From: Saccharina japonica
Taxonomy: Eukaryota; Sar; Phaeophyceae; Laminariales; Laminariaceae
Length of the DNA: 64,000 nt
NCBI GenBank assembly: GCA_008828725.1
Contig: MEHQ01003767.1
Span: 78,790 to 142,789 of the forward strand
Reading direction: 5' to 3'
Shown: positions 10,294-21,671 of the stretch, piece by piece
Numbering within the stretch: the first letter of the stretch is position 1
Layout of the letters: every line of letters begins with the position of its first letter
Made by a program: the position numbers and the translations under genes
The notes under the pieces: model-generated
What the model saw: only the letters and a program-made list of their open reading frames with translations
Told to the model about the DNA's origin: nothing
Database searches by the model: none

Positions 10294-10704
10294 TGTTTGT
10301 GGTATGCGGTTGCTCGATACTGGTTTCCCGATATGTGGCGGTTTCATATATTGGTCTACGGAGATTGGGGTTTATATGATGTGGCGAGGCATTATGATTG
10401 ATGCCTCGCGTGATGAACCTGCCCCCTCCTGGGAGCAGTCTGCGATAACGATGATGAGACCCGGGCTTTGATAGAATGGTACTGCTCGTATATGTGTGAG
10501 GGGTGCAGCCGGTGACAAACCTGGTGCGGCTTACCTCCTGTGTGTGATGTTTATGATGGGCCTTTGACAAGAACGGTATTGGCTCACCTGGTGTGTATTT
10601 GGTACGTGGTGATACGAGTGTACTTTATCTACTACTACTACTTGACGACTCACGGTATAGGCACTCGGGTACAAAGAACGCGTTTAACAGCGGTTATACT
10701 AACA
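10294..10704 (+). repeat. E1 3' LTR
   Basis: It starts TGTTTGTGGTATGCGG after the polypurine tract and ends CTAACA before target-site copy TTACT (10705-10709). Length equals that of the 5' LTR. Confidence 0.9.
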
Positions 10705-12642
10705 TTACTGTTCATAAATGTAGACCTTTTAAAAACTGCACCTACATTTTTGGGAATAACACATACTCGGAATTATGGTGAAACCGATATTATTGACTCG
10801 ATCGTCCTTAGAGGTCCCACCTAAAATATTTGTCAATATTTAATTGTTGTGGAGCTCAAGGTAAGGAAGGTCTATCTCGCACAAAGTCGAGGACTCCTGA
10901 CAACAAAATGTTTGAAACTTCTCCAAGCGTGAAACGGTGCACACATACGCATACATGACACACAGCACACACCGCAAACGCACGCACACGAGACAGTTGT
11001 GCTCGTACAGTAGCAGTGGGATAATATTTGCAAAATATGCAGGAAAATATGCACCGAAGAAGGAGCTGCAACTCTCGACCACACCTGCCAAAGGAATCCA
11101 CGTGGCTTTTTTGTGCCGTCTGTCTTATATATGTGGGGTCTGGGTTACGTATGAAACAAAACGAAGTAAAAAAACGAAACGTAGGGCATCGCCAAGGATC
11201 TAACTCAAGCCTTCAAATCTTAAATCGGGCATGGCGACCGTTTGGCTTTATTTTCAAAGATACATTTTCCATGTACTGGTACAATATTATTTGCCGCGAC
11301 GCGTGCCGGACGCACGACAGGCCGCATATACATCATGCAAGCACAGCAACAAGCAGGAACAGCAGAAGATAGATACGTGGTGGTGCCTAGAGACGGATGC
11401 AAGCCTGCGAAAACGCAACCAGTAATTTATAGCCACAGCAGTATACGGTGGACCCGCCACAGGCACGCCTGCTGCTTGTGCTACTAGCCGGGACTGTAGC
11501 GTTGTTTGTATTCGTTGCATGGTGATAGATGTCTCGCGGATTTCGGGAGTGAGCTTCAAGGAACAAACACAAAAAGAGAAAAATGGGCAGTTGAGGTACT
11601 CCTATTTATTCATAGCGGCCAATGCATTCCCGGTCACAGTGAGCGTGGGTCTGTCACACACAGCAGCACAACAGAAAAACGGTAGATATATGGTGTGTAT
11701 TATGGACCGCAGGCTCCGATAGACACAGCTAGCCACAGTAACAAAGCGCAGATGGGAGTGTCACACACGCACGGTGTTACCTGCTGGTGCTTATGCAAAG
11801 TTGTAACGCTGTGCTCTCTGCATGTTCTGTTGTCAATCTGTGGTATACTGGTATGTCCGTGGGCTCCCCTGTGTGCTCACGATGAGCTCGTCAAAGGGCA
11901 AAAAACACGGCAAGACACAAGAAACGGAACAATATTATTTACTTGCACGTACGTACAAAATGAGGCCTCGTGCAGAGTAATGGGTCAACTCGTGCACCGG
12001 GTGCGTTTTGGTGATGAGAGGGTGGGGCTTGCCATGAGGCGATGGAGAAGAAGAAGAAACCAGGTATCAAGCATTGTTGTAATGAAGAGGGCCTCTTAAG
12101 CACTTCCCTCCGGACCCAGAAACATAATGCAAATATAACATTATGCAACCCCTCGGGGAAACATAAATCCCGCCGCAATCTCCGTAGATATAATACCGTT
12201 ACAAGAATCACACAATTTAGTACAATCTCGTAATCAGACTTTGGTACGAGCAAACCCCACATTCCACCTGCTCTTTTCACGGTCCTGATAACTATCGTCC
12301 AGTTAAAATATCAAAAACAAAACCTACGAATCAAAAGACTTTTATGATAACACCCTGAAATCTCAAAGTAAAACAACACAGTCGGAAGGAAGGTCACTAA
12401 AGTGCCGATCATGGCCAACGATCATCAGCACCCGTTGTAAACAATATGAATGTTTAAGTACCGATCATGGCTAGCGATCAGCGGCACCCGTTGAAAACAA
12501 TACGAAAATCAAGACTCAATGCCGAAAAAACAATAATCAATCTCGGAAAACCAATCAAAATCAAGACAACAACTCCCGAATAACACAAAATCATCACAAA
12601 ATCAGTCACCATTGTTCTCATCATAATTCCTTAACAATAAAG
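10705..12642. other. Intergenic region without a supported gene
   Basis: No coding region with recognisable features is seen on either strand. The only clear structure is a tandem pair at about 12398-12455 and 12458-12515, each containing GATCATGGC and a CACCCGTTG tail. The last part (12.5-12.64 kb) is A-rich and probably the 3' untranslated region of the copia relic that follows on the minus strand. Confidence 0.45.
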
Positions 12643-12790
12643 TCACCACAAATTCATCGCAAGGCTACGGTGGAACTCGAAGGATTCCCGCGAAAAGGCC
12701 TTGGTAAGTAAATCCGCATGCTGATAAGGGGACGGTACGTGGATACCGTATTCATGCGAAGGTTCGCACCCATCGGAAGGTTGGCACCCA

Positions 12791-12885
12791 TCGGAGAGAT
12801 AGCACCGGGGTGCGATAAAAAACACAAGGTAGAATCATTTAATCGTGTTTTCGCACCAGATCGCACCCCGGTGCGATCTCTCCGA
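12791..12885. mobile_element. 95-bp palindromic mini-element
   Basis: It begins TCGGAGAGATAGCACCGGGG and ends as its inverted repeat (CCCCGGTGCGATCTCTCCGA). Each arm also contains a smaller palindrome (CGCACCCCGGTGCG), so the element can fold at two levels. It interrupts the copia RNase H relic. Related pieces sit at 12763-12790 and 13101-13265. Confidence 0.65.
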
Positions 12886-13100
12886 CATACATAGAAATTT
12901 GAGGGCCACCGCAGCGGGTCTGTAGTAGGTTATATTCTCAGTTAGTTCATACTCCGATGAGATATCAGCAGCGCGCCACTCCTCTCAAACGTACTTTACC
13001 AACGCATGGTAGGTCAAGTCGTTTTAGGTAGCTTTGAGTCATTTAAGCAGCACCGTTGCCCCAGTACGGCCCGGTGTATTTCGATTCAGCAGCGCATCCA

Positions 13101-13265
13101 TCGGAGAGATCGCACCGGGGGTGCGCCAAAATAGAAGAACGGCATGATTTAATTGTGTTTCCGCACCCCCATCGGAGAAAACGCCCCCATCGGAGAGATA
13201 GCACCGGGGTGCGATAAAAAACACAACGTAGAAACATTTAAAAACGCGATCGCACCCGGTGCGAA
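13101..13265. mobile_element. Composite cluster of the same palindromic mini-element
   Basis: One copy starts TCGGAGAGATCGCACCGGGG at 13101. A second starts at 13190 with the same arm and continues through GCGATAAAAAACACAACG to a CGCACCCGGTGCGAACC end. The copies are joined by CCCATCGGAGAAAACGCCCC, so they are nested or tandem. Confidence 0.55.
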
Positions 13266-15049
13266 CCTTCGCATGATTTCGGTAATCGATATATCTTTCC
13301 ATCAAACCAGTTCCCTGAGGAAGTGGTGTCGCACGTCGATGTGCTTGGAGTTTGAGTTGGTGATAGGGTTCTGCGCAAGCTGCACCGCACCCTGATTATA
13401 CTCGAACAACAGAATCATGGCTCGCCACTCTCTACCATAAAGGCGACTGGGGCGGCACTCGGCCCTAGCCGTGATCAGAAGCAGCGGACCGGAGCTCCGA
13501 CGGGACGGATGGCCGCGTACCCGTCGAAGAAACAAGCAGGTACATTGATTTTTCGCCGTAACCGGCAGGTGCCTTACTATGCGCCAAATCAGCGAAAGCA
13601 TTCCACATGGAATCCAACGAGGGGCACGGCCTCGGACCCGCCGTCATAGAACCAGGGTATAGTATGGGCATCAAAGTGGGAAACTGCTCGGTAACCGCCA
13701 TCCGAACTACATCCAACACCACTTCCACCCCTGAAACCAGTATACGCTCGCTCCCCGCTACTGTCGACACGAGCACCCGAAACTACTGGCCCCGCTTACA
13801 TCGGTGTTGATCCATTCGCTAGTGAACTATACCGCGAAAATTAGAGGAGGCTAGAAACCGAAAGACCCAACACATGATGTTCGGACCAGGGTTTTATTAT
13901 TCATCCGCGTTAGCCTGCAATGAGGTTAGTATCTCCAATATGCGATCGCCGGTATCCCTGTCGTGGTACGCCAGCTGACGCAAACATATACCCCTTTGAC
14001 ATATCTCATATCCCGTAAACCTTGCCGCCCATCACCAAGGTTCAGCTTCTTTGGCGCTGGCTGTGTATAGTGGTTAAATTGGGTCGGCAGCACATGTACC
14101 TCCTCGGATAGCCATGTAGTTCTACGATGAATGGTTAGACAACGCATGAGACTGGCCCCTGAGAAGACCAACAAGCCGGGACATGGTTCAAGAGATATAA
14201 ACAGGTACTCGTACCCCGTGACAATCATTCAGCGAGGCAGTAGTGGGGCCGACGAAGCGGCAACTTACTTTCCGAAGGAACAGTAGGGAGTAGTATCTAC
14301 GATTCGGCATTAATACATCGATATACCTGACAATTCGTCAGACCTGTCTGCAGAAAGCGGAATACATTTTTCGCACAATCGTGTTCGTCTGGTTGCAGCA
14401 AGTAACACCATTTTGTTTAATACGACTTTCCAGAGTATTGGCAGCAATCCTATCCCTGTCGCTCATGAAGTGTGGGGGAAAATAAGTACACCAATGCAAG
14501 TGTTTACTGCAGTGGATACACACGGGACCGCAATACGTAAAGGAATACAGACCAAATGGTGGATTGTTTTTCATTTCGACGTAGGGGAGTGTGCGGTGTT
14601 GTTATATTGTGGATCGTCTTTCCCTGGCCTCAGCAAAAACTAATATGAGCACCTATGAGGCACTGCTGTGAAGACGCATGCATTTCGGGCATGTGCCATG
14701 TAGGCTTGTGATAGTCAAAGAGAAGTAGGATTAGGTGTTTTGTATCACGGACTCCGCACGGCTCCAGACACACATGCACGAGCCATATACTTGGCCCCAG
14801 ACATATAGAAAGTACATGAGCCGTGTTCTCAGCATTAAGCGCTCCATAAACACACATGAGTGATACCATTACGTCACAGACTTAACTATACATACTGGAA
14901 CACACCAGTCTCGTATTAATACATCCCGAACGTACCCGGGAAGGCGAGTCACCGAGTTGATGCGGCATCCGGGACAGGACCCCAACGCCGATAACCTCGC
15001 GCACACTCTATCAAACCTCCCGTACATCAGTATCAACCACCGCAGCATC

Positions 15050-15520
15050 ACAACAGCAGCAGTCGCCCTCGGTGAGAGATAGGGTAAGGATCACGCAAAC
15101 AATCGCCACATGCAAGGTAAAACGGCACATCACAAAAGCCATCACAAATAACTGCCATCAATCTTCAATTTCTTCCCAAACCGTTGCCAACGTGAAACGA
15201 CAATCCTGCGTATTACGAAATATCTTAAAATCTCATGTTCAGTTTGGTCTCCCAAAATATAAAGACAGTACATATGATAAGATAATGCAAAACGTCAACG
15301 CACTACGTAGAGCATGTTGATAAAACCTTCAAACAAAATCTGCAACAACGTCTTTCCAAAATGATCGTACTGTCCAATGACATCGCACCCTCCGTTGTGT
15401 ACTCTGTAAGAGCAGAACAACAGCTCCGCTCTGATGGGAAATACATAGAGTACAACATAAAGCATACCCCACGCTAGGTACTCTGCACGGGAGTGTGCAG
15501 AATACAAGCTATTGCACCTG
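15050..15520 (-). repeat. Copia 3'-region relic inside duplication copy 1
   Basis: On the minus strand 15507-15295 encodes LLFCSYRVHNGGCDVIGQYD and KTLLQILFEGF, matching E1 (about 9840-10000), E2 (about 47698-47513) and 55401-55141. The adjacent GGTAAAACGGCA motifs (about 15115) are degenerate versions of the 3' tandem repeats of E1 and E2. Both copies of the segmental duplication carry this relic, so the insertion predates the duplication. Confidence 0.65.
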
Positions 15521-15839
15521 CGGGATGTTTATAGACTCTACGGTAGTGGGTATTGACTTATTCCACGGTATTTTGTGCGCATTGCACCAGTATTAAGCCA
15601 AAGCGTAGGACACGAGTTATTGAGACCATCTGCATACCCTACTGGTGTATTAGCCTTACTAGAAGCATGGCTACCATCCAACGTTTTCTCCGGTCACAAC
15701 TAGTCCTGTTCCAGCCAATGAAACACCCAAAATCAAACTATGAATACAAACATGGTATATCGAAATGTGCAACAGTCTGGTGAATAAAGCACACTCCTGC
15801 TCGGAGAACCTTACGCGGGCATCTCAAATTATACCGTCA

Positions 15840-17160
15840 GCATCACTCTCCCGACGTCCGTAATGACTGACATGCATGTGCTTACTGTGGCTGTTGCTGG
15901 GGGTACTGTATAGTAGTCTCCCAGACAATCAAACTGGTAACCCATGATAGGACTGCTGCCGTTTTTGGTGGAGTGTTCAATCTCCGCCTTGCTTCAAACC
16001 TAGATCAGGCCAGATTACCAGACTTCTAAACTCTATTGCACGCAACGACACCCCCCCCCCCCTCTTCCCCTCAACACACAAAACTCCCGTTGCTGTCGTG
16101 GCATCAACGAGGCACACTCAATTCACACGCTGTGACACATATCCAGACGCACTGTGCTTTATTGCCCGGCGTGTCGTAGGCCACTAACGGCACCAATACC
16201 AATGGCCACTGTGGGAGATGTGCAACTCGGCGGGGGTGCAGTTGCAGACCCCTGAATGGCGCTGATGGGGATCGGTGGTGTCTAAGCGGACCCTGTCAAA
16301 GATTGAAGGGGGCGGGCGAACACGCCCACGATTGGGGGGTCAGAATATGAAAATTAAACCGAAGCCGTGCATGTTTCGAGCATATATAACAGTTGGACGT
16401 TTTCCTGTTTACATGCTTCTTTCATCTTGTTGTGTTTGTCGTTCAACGCTCTCGTTTACGTCGTTTCTGGTTCGTAAATGTTCACGTCGCCGGCCTCGCA
16501 CCAGCCCATCGATCACTCGCTGTGGCAAAAAAAAATCATTGTGAAACATGGACGCATCAGCTATGTTCGAATCGTGTTTCTCCATTCGTGATTCGAATCA
16601 ATACAAGATAGCAGGTATACTGTTTCGCCTCCGACTCCTTTCATTGGTGCAGCTCTCGGATGGCAGCGCACGCATGTCATGTAACCTTAAGTCTGCGACC
16701 ATTCAGCTTTTCAGACCGCAACGTGACAAGAGCTGAAACGCTCGTGATCCGCATTGCATCGCCAACACTCCCTGTAGCCCCCGCGTGAAATATAATTACC
16801 TATTATTGACGTGTTATTTGTTATAATGGGAAACCTTTAACAACTGTCGTACACTCGTTTAGGGTAAAGTAAGTGGAGGAGAGCACAGCCTAAGGTGCAT
16901 ATACACGTTGCGGATACAACAATTCTACGCGTCACCGGTGCCTCAACACCCGTATTCCGGCAACTTTCCTCGCACTACCACCACCTGTAGGTAAAGACAG
17001 ACATACTTGTCTCCCCCGAACTATATGCCGTCTTTGGCGTGTTCCTTGACCGCGACCACGAGGCATCGAGGGACGGTGCCTCATACAACCAAGAGCTGTG
17101 AAAACGTAATGCCGAAACAGCGCACATCTTGAACAGTCAGAACAATCGCAAAACGAATCA
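15840..17160. other. Non-coding part of duplication copy 1
   Basis: No coding region is supported, although similarity to 55810-57300 is continuous. It lies immediately downstream of gene 1 (transcribed leftwards) and may include its 3' untranslated region at the right edge. A poly-C tract lies at about 16051-16063. Confidence 0.4.
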
Positions 17161-17215
17161 ATAAGGTAATACGAGAAAGCGTTGGAGGGTTTGCTGGATA
17201 TTTACACGACGCACC

Positions 17216-18351
17216 TTAAACGTCGATGATGCACGGCGCTGCCAACGCGATGCTGCATGCCTCGCCCTGGCTAGTGATGACGCCTGAGCAGCAGCTAGCC
17301 TGTAGATCGGGAAATAAGCGAGCAACGACATGGCCAGGAAGTCAAGATGTTGTGAATGAGTCATATTTTGCAGAACACATAGGTTGTCGTTGCTAATGGT
17401 GATTGTTCACATAAGGCAAGTTCCCTTAAGGCTACGTTGTGGTTCCGAACAAGGCCATGAAACAAACCTACACCTAAAGCTCCATAAACACTCAATTCCT
17501 AGTACCATGGTTGGGAACTTACTTATTCGTCTGGTATATAACACCCGACAACCGAAGCGTCGAATGCTTGGTACACTCTACATTAATACTGCTCGACACA
17601 ACTTCCAATGAAGGGGAGTTGAGCAGGATAGACCGTCTAGCCAAACAAACACCGAGATAACCATTGATGTCTTCGTGCCATTCCCGCGCTATTGAGGTAG
17701 AGGACATGTTTCCCTAAGAGCGCGTGGAAACGTAGGGATAGCGGCAAAAATAAAACAGACACCAACGAACCGATCCGCCAGGTAGCCTGCCGCAATCGTG
17801 TCCTCCGCATGTTCCGCACGACGTCTCGCAGCAGACACCAACATTTTCGAAACCGGGGATACCGTTGCTGCAAGTAGGTACTGGCGCATCTGTCGGCGGT
17901 TCCGTGGGCGGTGTCGTGGGCGTCGATGTAGGTGGTGCCGTGGGTGTTTCTGTGGGAGCTGCCGTGGGAGCTGCAGTCGTTGGCGCTGGGGTTGGCGTTG
18001 CCGTCGTTGGCGTTGCCGTCGTTGGTGTTGCCGTCGTTGGCGTTGCCGTCGTTGGCGTTGCCGTGGTTGGCGTTGCCGTGGTTGGCGTTGCCGTGGTTGG
18101 CGTTGCCGTCGTTGGCGTTGCCGTGGTTGGCGTTGCCGTCGTTGGCGTTGCCGTCGTTGGCATTGCCGTCGTGGGCATTGCCGTCGTTGGCGTTGCCGTC
18201 GTTGGAGCTGCCGTCGTTGGCGCTGGCGTTGGCGCTGCCGTCGTTGGCGTTGCCGTCGTTGGCGTTGCCGTCGTTGGCGTTGCCGTTGGCGCTGCCGTTG
18301 GCGATGCCGTTGGCGCTTCCGTTGGCGCTGCCGTTGGCGCTACCGTTGGTC
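17216..18351 (-). CDS. Gene 1 mucin-like exon plus C-terminal cysteine module (exons 18351-17771 and 17299-17216)
   Basis: Exon 18351-17771 (581 bp, phase 1 start, phase 0 end) opens after CCCCAACAG. It encodes about 160 residues of Pro-Thr-Thr/Ala repeats, mostly PTTAT, then [18 protein letters not shown], then the first half of the module (starts CSNGIPGFENVGVCC). It ends LPGGS at donor GTTCGT. After a 471-bp intron ending CTACAG, the 84-bp last exon encodes ASCCSGVITSQGEACS, then AAPCIID, one residue and TAA. The repeat array is almost pure GGCGTTGCCGTCGTT in the plus-strand reading, so its length is likely to vary between individuals. Confidence 0.85.
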
Positions 18352-21300
18352 CTGTTGGGGCATAAAGAGGGGGAAGGATGTATAAACCATCGCGGAAATT
18401 CCGAGACGCGGTATCAGGCCGTGCAAATAACTACCTCGTCCAGAATTGACGCGCACTACAGGAGCGAACATTTACTGTTCTATGGGGCTTCTCACTACTA
18501 TTTTCCACCACAACCGGCTCTCAGCAATCTGTCAAGCGTAACCCGATACACAACATCATTGGCCGATTACGCGTCAAACAGGTCTGAATGTATACCGAAA
18601 AGGGGATCGCAAACAAGCTCGTACGGGCCCCTGTTTGGAAGCATCGTGTGTCAACAAAATATTTCAGCCTTCTACTTTGGTACCCCTAACTGTTGCAGCA
18701 TGCGGTATCGTGCCACTTCAACCTCAAGCAAAAGGGTGCAGAGACTCCAAACAGATGGAGACACAGTTTCGAACGTTGCAGCTCCGCGATATGCACCGCT
18801 TGGAAAACGTTTGTTACGAAGTGTAAAAACAGAAGGTTTACATACATTGTTTCGTGACGGTACAGGGCCACCCTTGCGAGTGGTCAGAAGTCGGCGGTGC
18901 AAATTGGGGTACACCCACTACCGAATAATAATTCACAAACAGTGCGAAGGTGATACTCGCAAGCATGGTCGTGAAAACACGCGCCACATATGACGTGAAA
19001 CTTGTTTTCACTCACGGGTCATTTTGGTAAGCCGCTACACACGGAAGAGAGGGCTGTTAATAACGACTAGCTATAATTGTACAAGCTGTAAAATACCGCA
19101 AACCCCACTGCACGGGTAGTCACTGGTCTGAGTATACTTTTGCGAGACACACCATTGATGATGCACGGCGCTGCCATGGTGGTGTCGCACATCGTGGCAC
19201 TGTCCCTAATCCGGCTGGTGCAGCAGGAGGACTGTCAACGGAAAAAGAGGCAAGGCCTGTTGTGTAAGATTGGTTGGTGTTGGGGCTGAGCAGTGTACGT
19301 CTGACTGGCATACGCCGATTGGTCTACTGATACATATACCCCATCACCATTCCCCCAAGACGTGCTATAGCGTAGGCCGTCTACTTTCAAGCCTGAACAA
19401 AAGCAAGAGATAGGGCTGCTCAACGAACAGGAGACTACAACAAACATTTTCATGATGCTTATACTACGACATACTGCTGCATTGTGGATACTTATATTGC
19501 TTTTCTATCTGCCTTCCAACAATGTGCAGGGCTTCACTCATTCAGGATCAAAAGGCTTACACAATTCGTCGAATACCATCAATCCTATCCACTTAATGAT
19601 TGTTTCTCTGTACATGCATGTGGATAAGCACTACCACCCTTGACCTATTCGTTGTACGTGCTATGACAATACCATTGGGTTACACGTTCCTATGTATCCG
19701 CCGTGCGTCCTGCTCAGCATCTACATACCACCCTCACGCCATGGATACTGTACACCGGGCTAGCTTACATTTTTTATTGTATATCGATAGTTGGGTGAAG
19801 TCACGAACTCCGTAAATGAGGAGCCGAATACTGTTTAGGCGATTTGTATTCATCAACAGCACGCGCTGGCAACGTACATCAACTTACCGGACCGCCATCT
19901 CGTCTGGCACAACCGAATCCACCGCATGTTCCGCAGGAAGAATCGCAGCAGATGTCGCCATCCTGTACTCCGGGAAGGCCGTTGTCGCACATGGCTGCAG
20001 CAGAACAGGACCACACATCAAAACATGGGTGGGTTTATCAGGTTACACTCAATATTCGTCGTTCCGGTTGTTGTCACGTACAGAGCATTCGCGCACAGTG
20101 CCATAGTTTAAACAGCAGCGATCTGCGCAAACTACACAGACAGGCGAGAAAGCACAAGCCGTACGCATGAAACAATTGCTCCAGACGTACGTTCCGGGAC
20201 GACGACGTCGACGATGCACGGTGCCGCCAGTGTGGTGTCGCACATCATGCCAGTGTCCCTGATCCGGCTGGTGCAGCAGGAGGACTGCCGTCAGTGGGAA
20301 GAGGCAAGGCTTGTGTTCGTGAGATGAGCCGATGTTGGGGGGCTAAACAGGTTAACGTCTGCCTGCCATACGCTGATACTTTTGTTTCTGATATATGATG
20401 TATGTCACATGCCCCCCCTCGACATTGGGCTACGGCACTCTCGCGCTCAATCAAAGTAAGCGAGAGGCCTACTTGATAGGCGGGAGTCCACAACCAATAT
20501 GTGTATTGTATGCGTGTAAATATACAGCCTTGGATAGATACCTATGTAAATCACGATGTTGTGTATTGGTCTACTGTAGCTTAACATTATCATTGTGCGT
20601 CGATTGTTGGGTGGGGTATAGCTCTCCGTTAATGAGGAGCCGCACAATGTTTAGGCTACACACTTTGTATCCGTACAGCAGCACGGGTCGACAACAGGTA
20701 CCAACTAACCGAACCACCCGGTAGTTTGGAGCAACCGCTCCCTCCGCATGTTCCGCAGGCTGAATCGCAGCAGATGTTGCCAAACTGTACTCCCGGAAGG
20801 CCGTTGTCGCACATGGCTTCAGCACAACAAGAGAATACATCGCAGCGAGCATGGGTTCGTTAAACTACAAGTAACGTTTGACGCTCCGCTTGTCAGATCA
20901 AACACATATATTTCGCGCACATTGACGCAGTATACACAGCAGAGCTCTGCGCACAATACACAGCCTAAAACGCACAAGCAGTGGGTATGGAAGCTGCATA
21001 CCCAGCTATATAGGGGTGCAGTCACTGCTCTAGGCAAAGCTCTGCAAGGCGCACATTCGCTCTCGATGATGCACGGCGCGGCCTCGGTGTCGCTGCAAAT
21101 CACGCCATTGTCCCTGATAACGCTGGTGCAGCAGTTAGCCTGGTGACGAAAGAAGGGGGAGAGGCAAAACGTTAGTTACTGTAGACCGCCGATGTTGGGT
21201 GTTGAGCAGTACACCCTACCCAGCGCTAAACCTAGGCGATCTACTGATGCATACGATCACCCCCTCCCGGAGTTGTGCTACAGTAGGGTGCCCGCTTTAG

Positions 21301-21671
21301 AGCTCAAAACTAATTATGTGATTGAGCTCCTTAACGGAGGAGAGGGTGAAACATATTCTGCATCATACGCGCATACCACAACAGCCCTTGTTCGATACCT
21401 ACAGTTCTTGATATTTTATCTCCGGTTTACTGTAGCCTAACGTTATCACTACAACAGCCGATTGTTGCGTGAGGCATAAAAACTGCTCGAATGAATAGCC
21501 TCATACTCGTTCGAGAAACATGTATCCCTACAGCAGCAAGCGTTTTCAACAAACACCAACTGACCGAACCTCCCGGTAGACTACCGCAACCGCCTCCCCC
21601 GCATGTCCCGCAGTCAGCACTGCAGCAGATTCCACCGTTCTGGACTCCCGCAAGGCCGTTGCTGCATTGAC
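17216..21671 (-). CDS. Gene 1: multi-exon secreted-type protein with four 10-cysteine modules and a mucin-like tract (5' end not found)
   Basis: Eight minus-strand exons can be placed by GT-AG borders and constant frame: 21671-21565, 21139-21055, 20816-20710, 20284-20191, 19994-19888, 19231-19153, 18351-17771, 17299-17216. Joined, they give about 413 residues and a terminal TAA with no internal stop. The product is four modules of pattern C-x12-CC-x3-C-x2-C-x4-C-x9-CC-x10-C-x7-C, with about 160 residues of Pro/Thr/Ala repeats before the last one. Introns inside modules are phase 0 and those between modules phase 1. The first exon seen begins in phase 1, so at least one exon, presumably with a signal peptide, lies upstream; I could not find it up to 24 kb. 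Even cysteine number and the PT tract argue for an extracellular, disulphide-bonded, O-glycosylated protein, perhaps in the cell wall. I recall similar cysteine motifs in brown-algal proteins but know of no function. Confidence 0.8.
19153..19994 (-). CDS. Gene 1 module 3 (exons 19994-19888 and 19231-19153)
   Basis: The first-half exon (107 bp) follows acceptor TTCTGCTGCAG. It encodes [27 protein letters not shown] and ends DGGP at a strong donor GTAAGT. After 656 bp the second-half exon (79 bp) begins after GTTGACAG with [15 protein letters not shown] and ends CIIN in phase 1 before GTGTGT. This FG-type cassette is the one that exists twice in gene 2. Confidence 0.85.
20191..20816 (-). CDS. 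Gene 1 module 2 (exons 20816-20710 and 20284-20191)
   Basis: The first-half exon of 107 bp follows TGTGCTGAAG. It encodes [24 protein letters not shown] and ends LPGGS before GTTAGT. The intron is 425 bp. The second-half exon of 94 bp follows GACGGCAG, encodes [15 protein letters not shown] and CIVDVVVPE, and ends in phase 1 before GTACGT. All ten cysteines are present. Confidence 0.85.
21055..21671 (-). CDS. Gene 1 module 1 (exons 21671-21565 and 21139-21055)
   Basis: The first-half exon (107 bp) follows GTGTGTTGAAG. It encodes [24 protein letters not shown] and LPGGS, ending at donor GTCAGT. The second-half exon (85 bp) follows CACCAG, encodes ANCCTSVIRDNGVICS and CIIESE, and ends before GTGCGC in phase 1. 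It is the most upstream exon pair I can place. The reading frame stays open upstream of 21671, so a different, longer first exon cannot be excluded. Confidence 0.8.

Larger units (their letters stand above)
5345..10704 (+). mobile_element. Ty1/copia LTR retrotransposon E1, internally rearranged
   Basis: Two 411-bp LTRs (5345-5755, 10294-10704) start TGTTTGTGG and end CTAACA, and differ at only a few positions. The element is flanked by a perfect 5-bp target duplication, TTACT (5340-5344 and 10705-10709). A polypurine tract (GAATAGGGGGG) abuts the 3' LTR. Internal order is gag (+), then a segment in minus orientation with the start of reverse transcriptase, a linker and protease (7525-9022), then on the plus strand a pre-integrase start and the end of RNase H, then a long 3' leader. 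Integrase and most of the reverse transcriptase are missing. It cannot encode its own transposition. LTR similarity suggests a fairly recent insertion. Confidence 0.92.
12643..13850 (-). pseudogene. Copia RNase H relic
   Basis: On the minus strand, 13420-13302 encodes EYNQGAVQLAQNPITNSNSK followed by HIDVRHHFLRELV, the copia RNase H block normally read DNQGAxxLAxNP...KHIDxRYHFxRE. Further downstream, 12760-12643 encodes PYQHADLLTKAFSRESFEFH and a stop, the polyprotein C-terminus. The two blocks are separated and disrupted by palindromic insertions at 12791-12885 and 13101-13265. Upstream pieces (13776-13465) are frameshifted and hard to place. It represents another, older copia copy. Confidence 0.75.

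Noticed and set aside
17932..18993. Long plus-strand open frame (353 codons, Leu/Ala/Pro repeats) over gene 1
   Set aside because: It is antisense to the PT-repeat exon; the simple repeat keeps all frames open. The minus strand has the cysteine module, splice sites and a paralogue.
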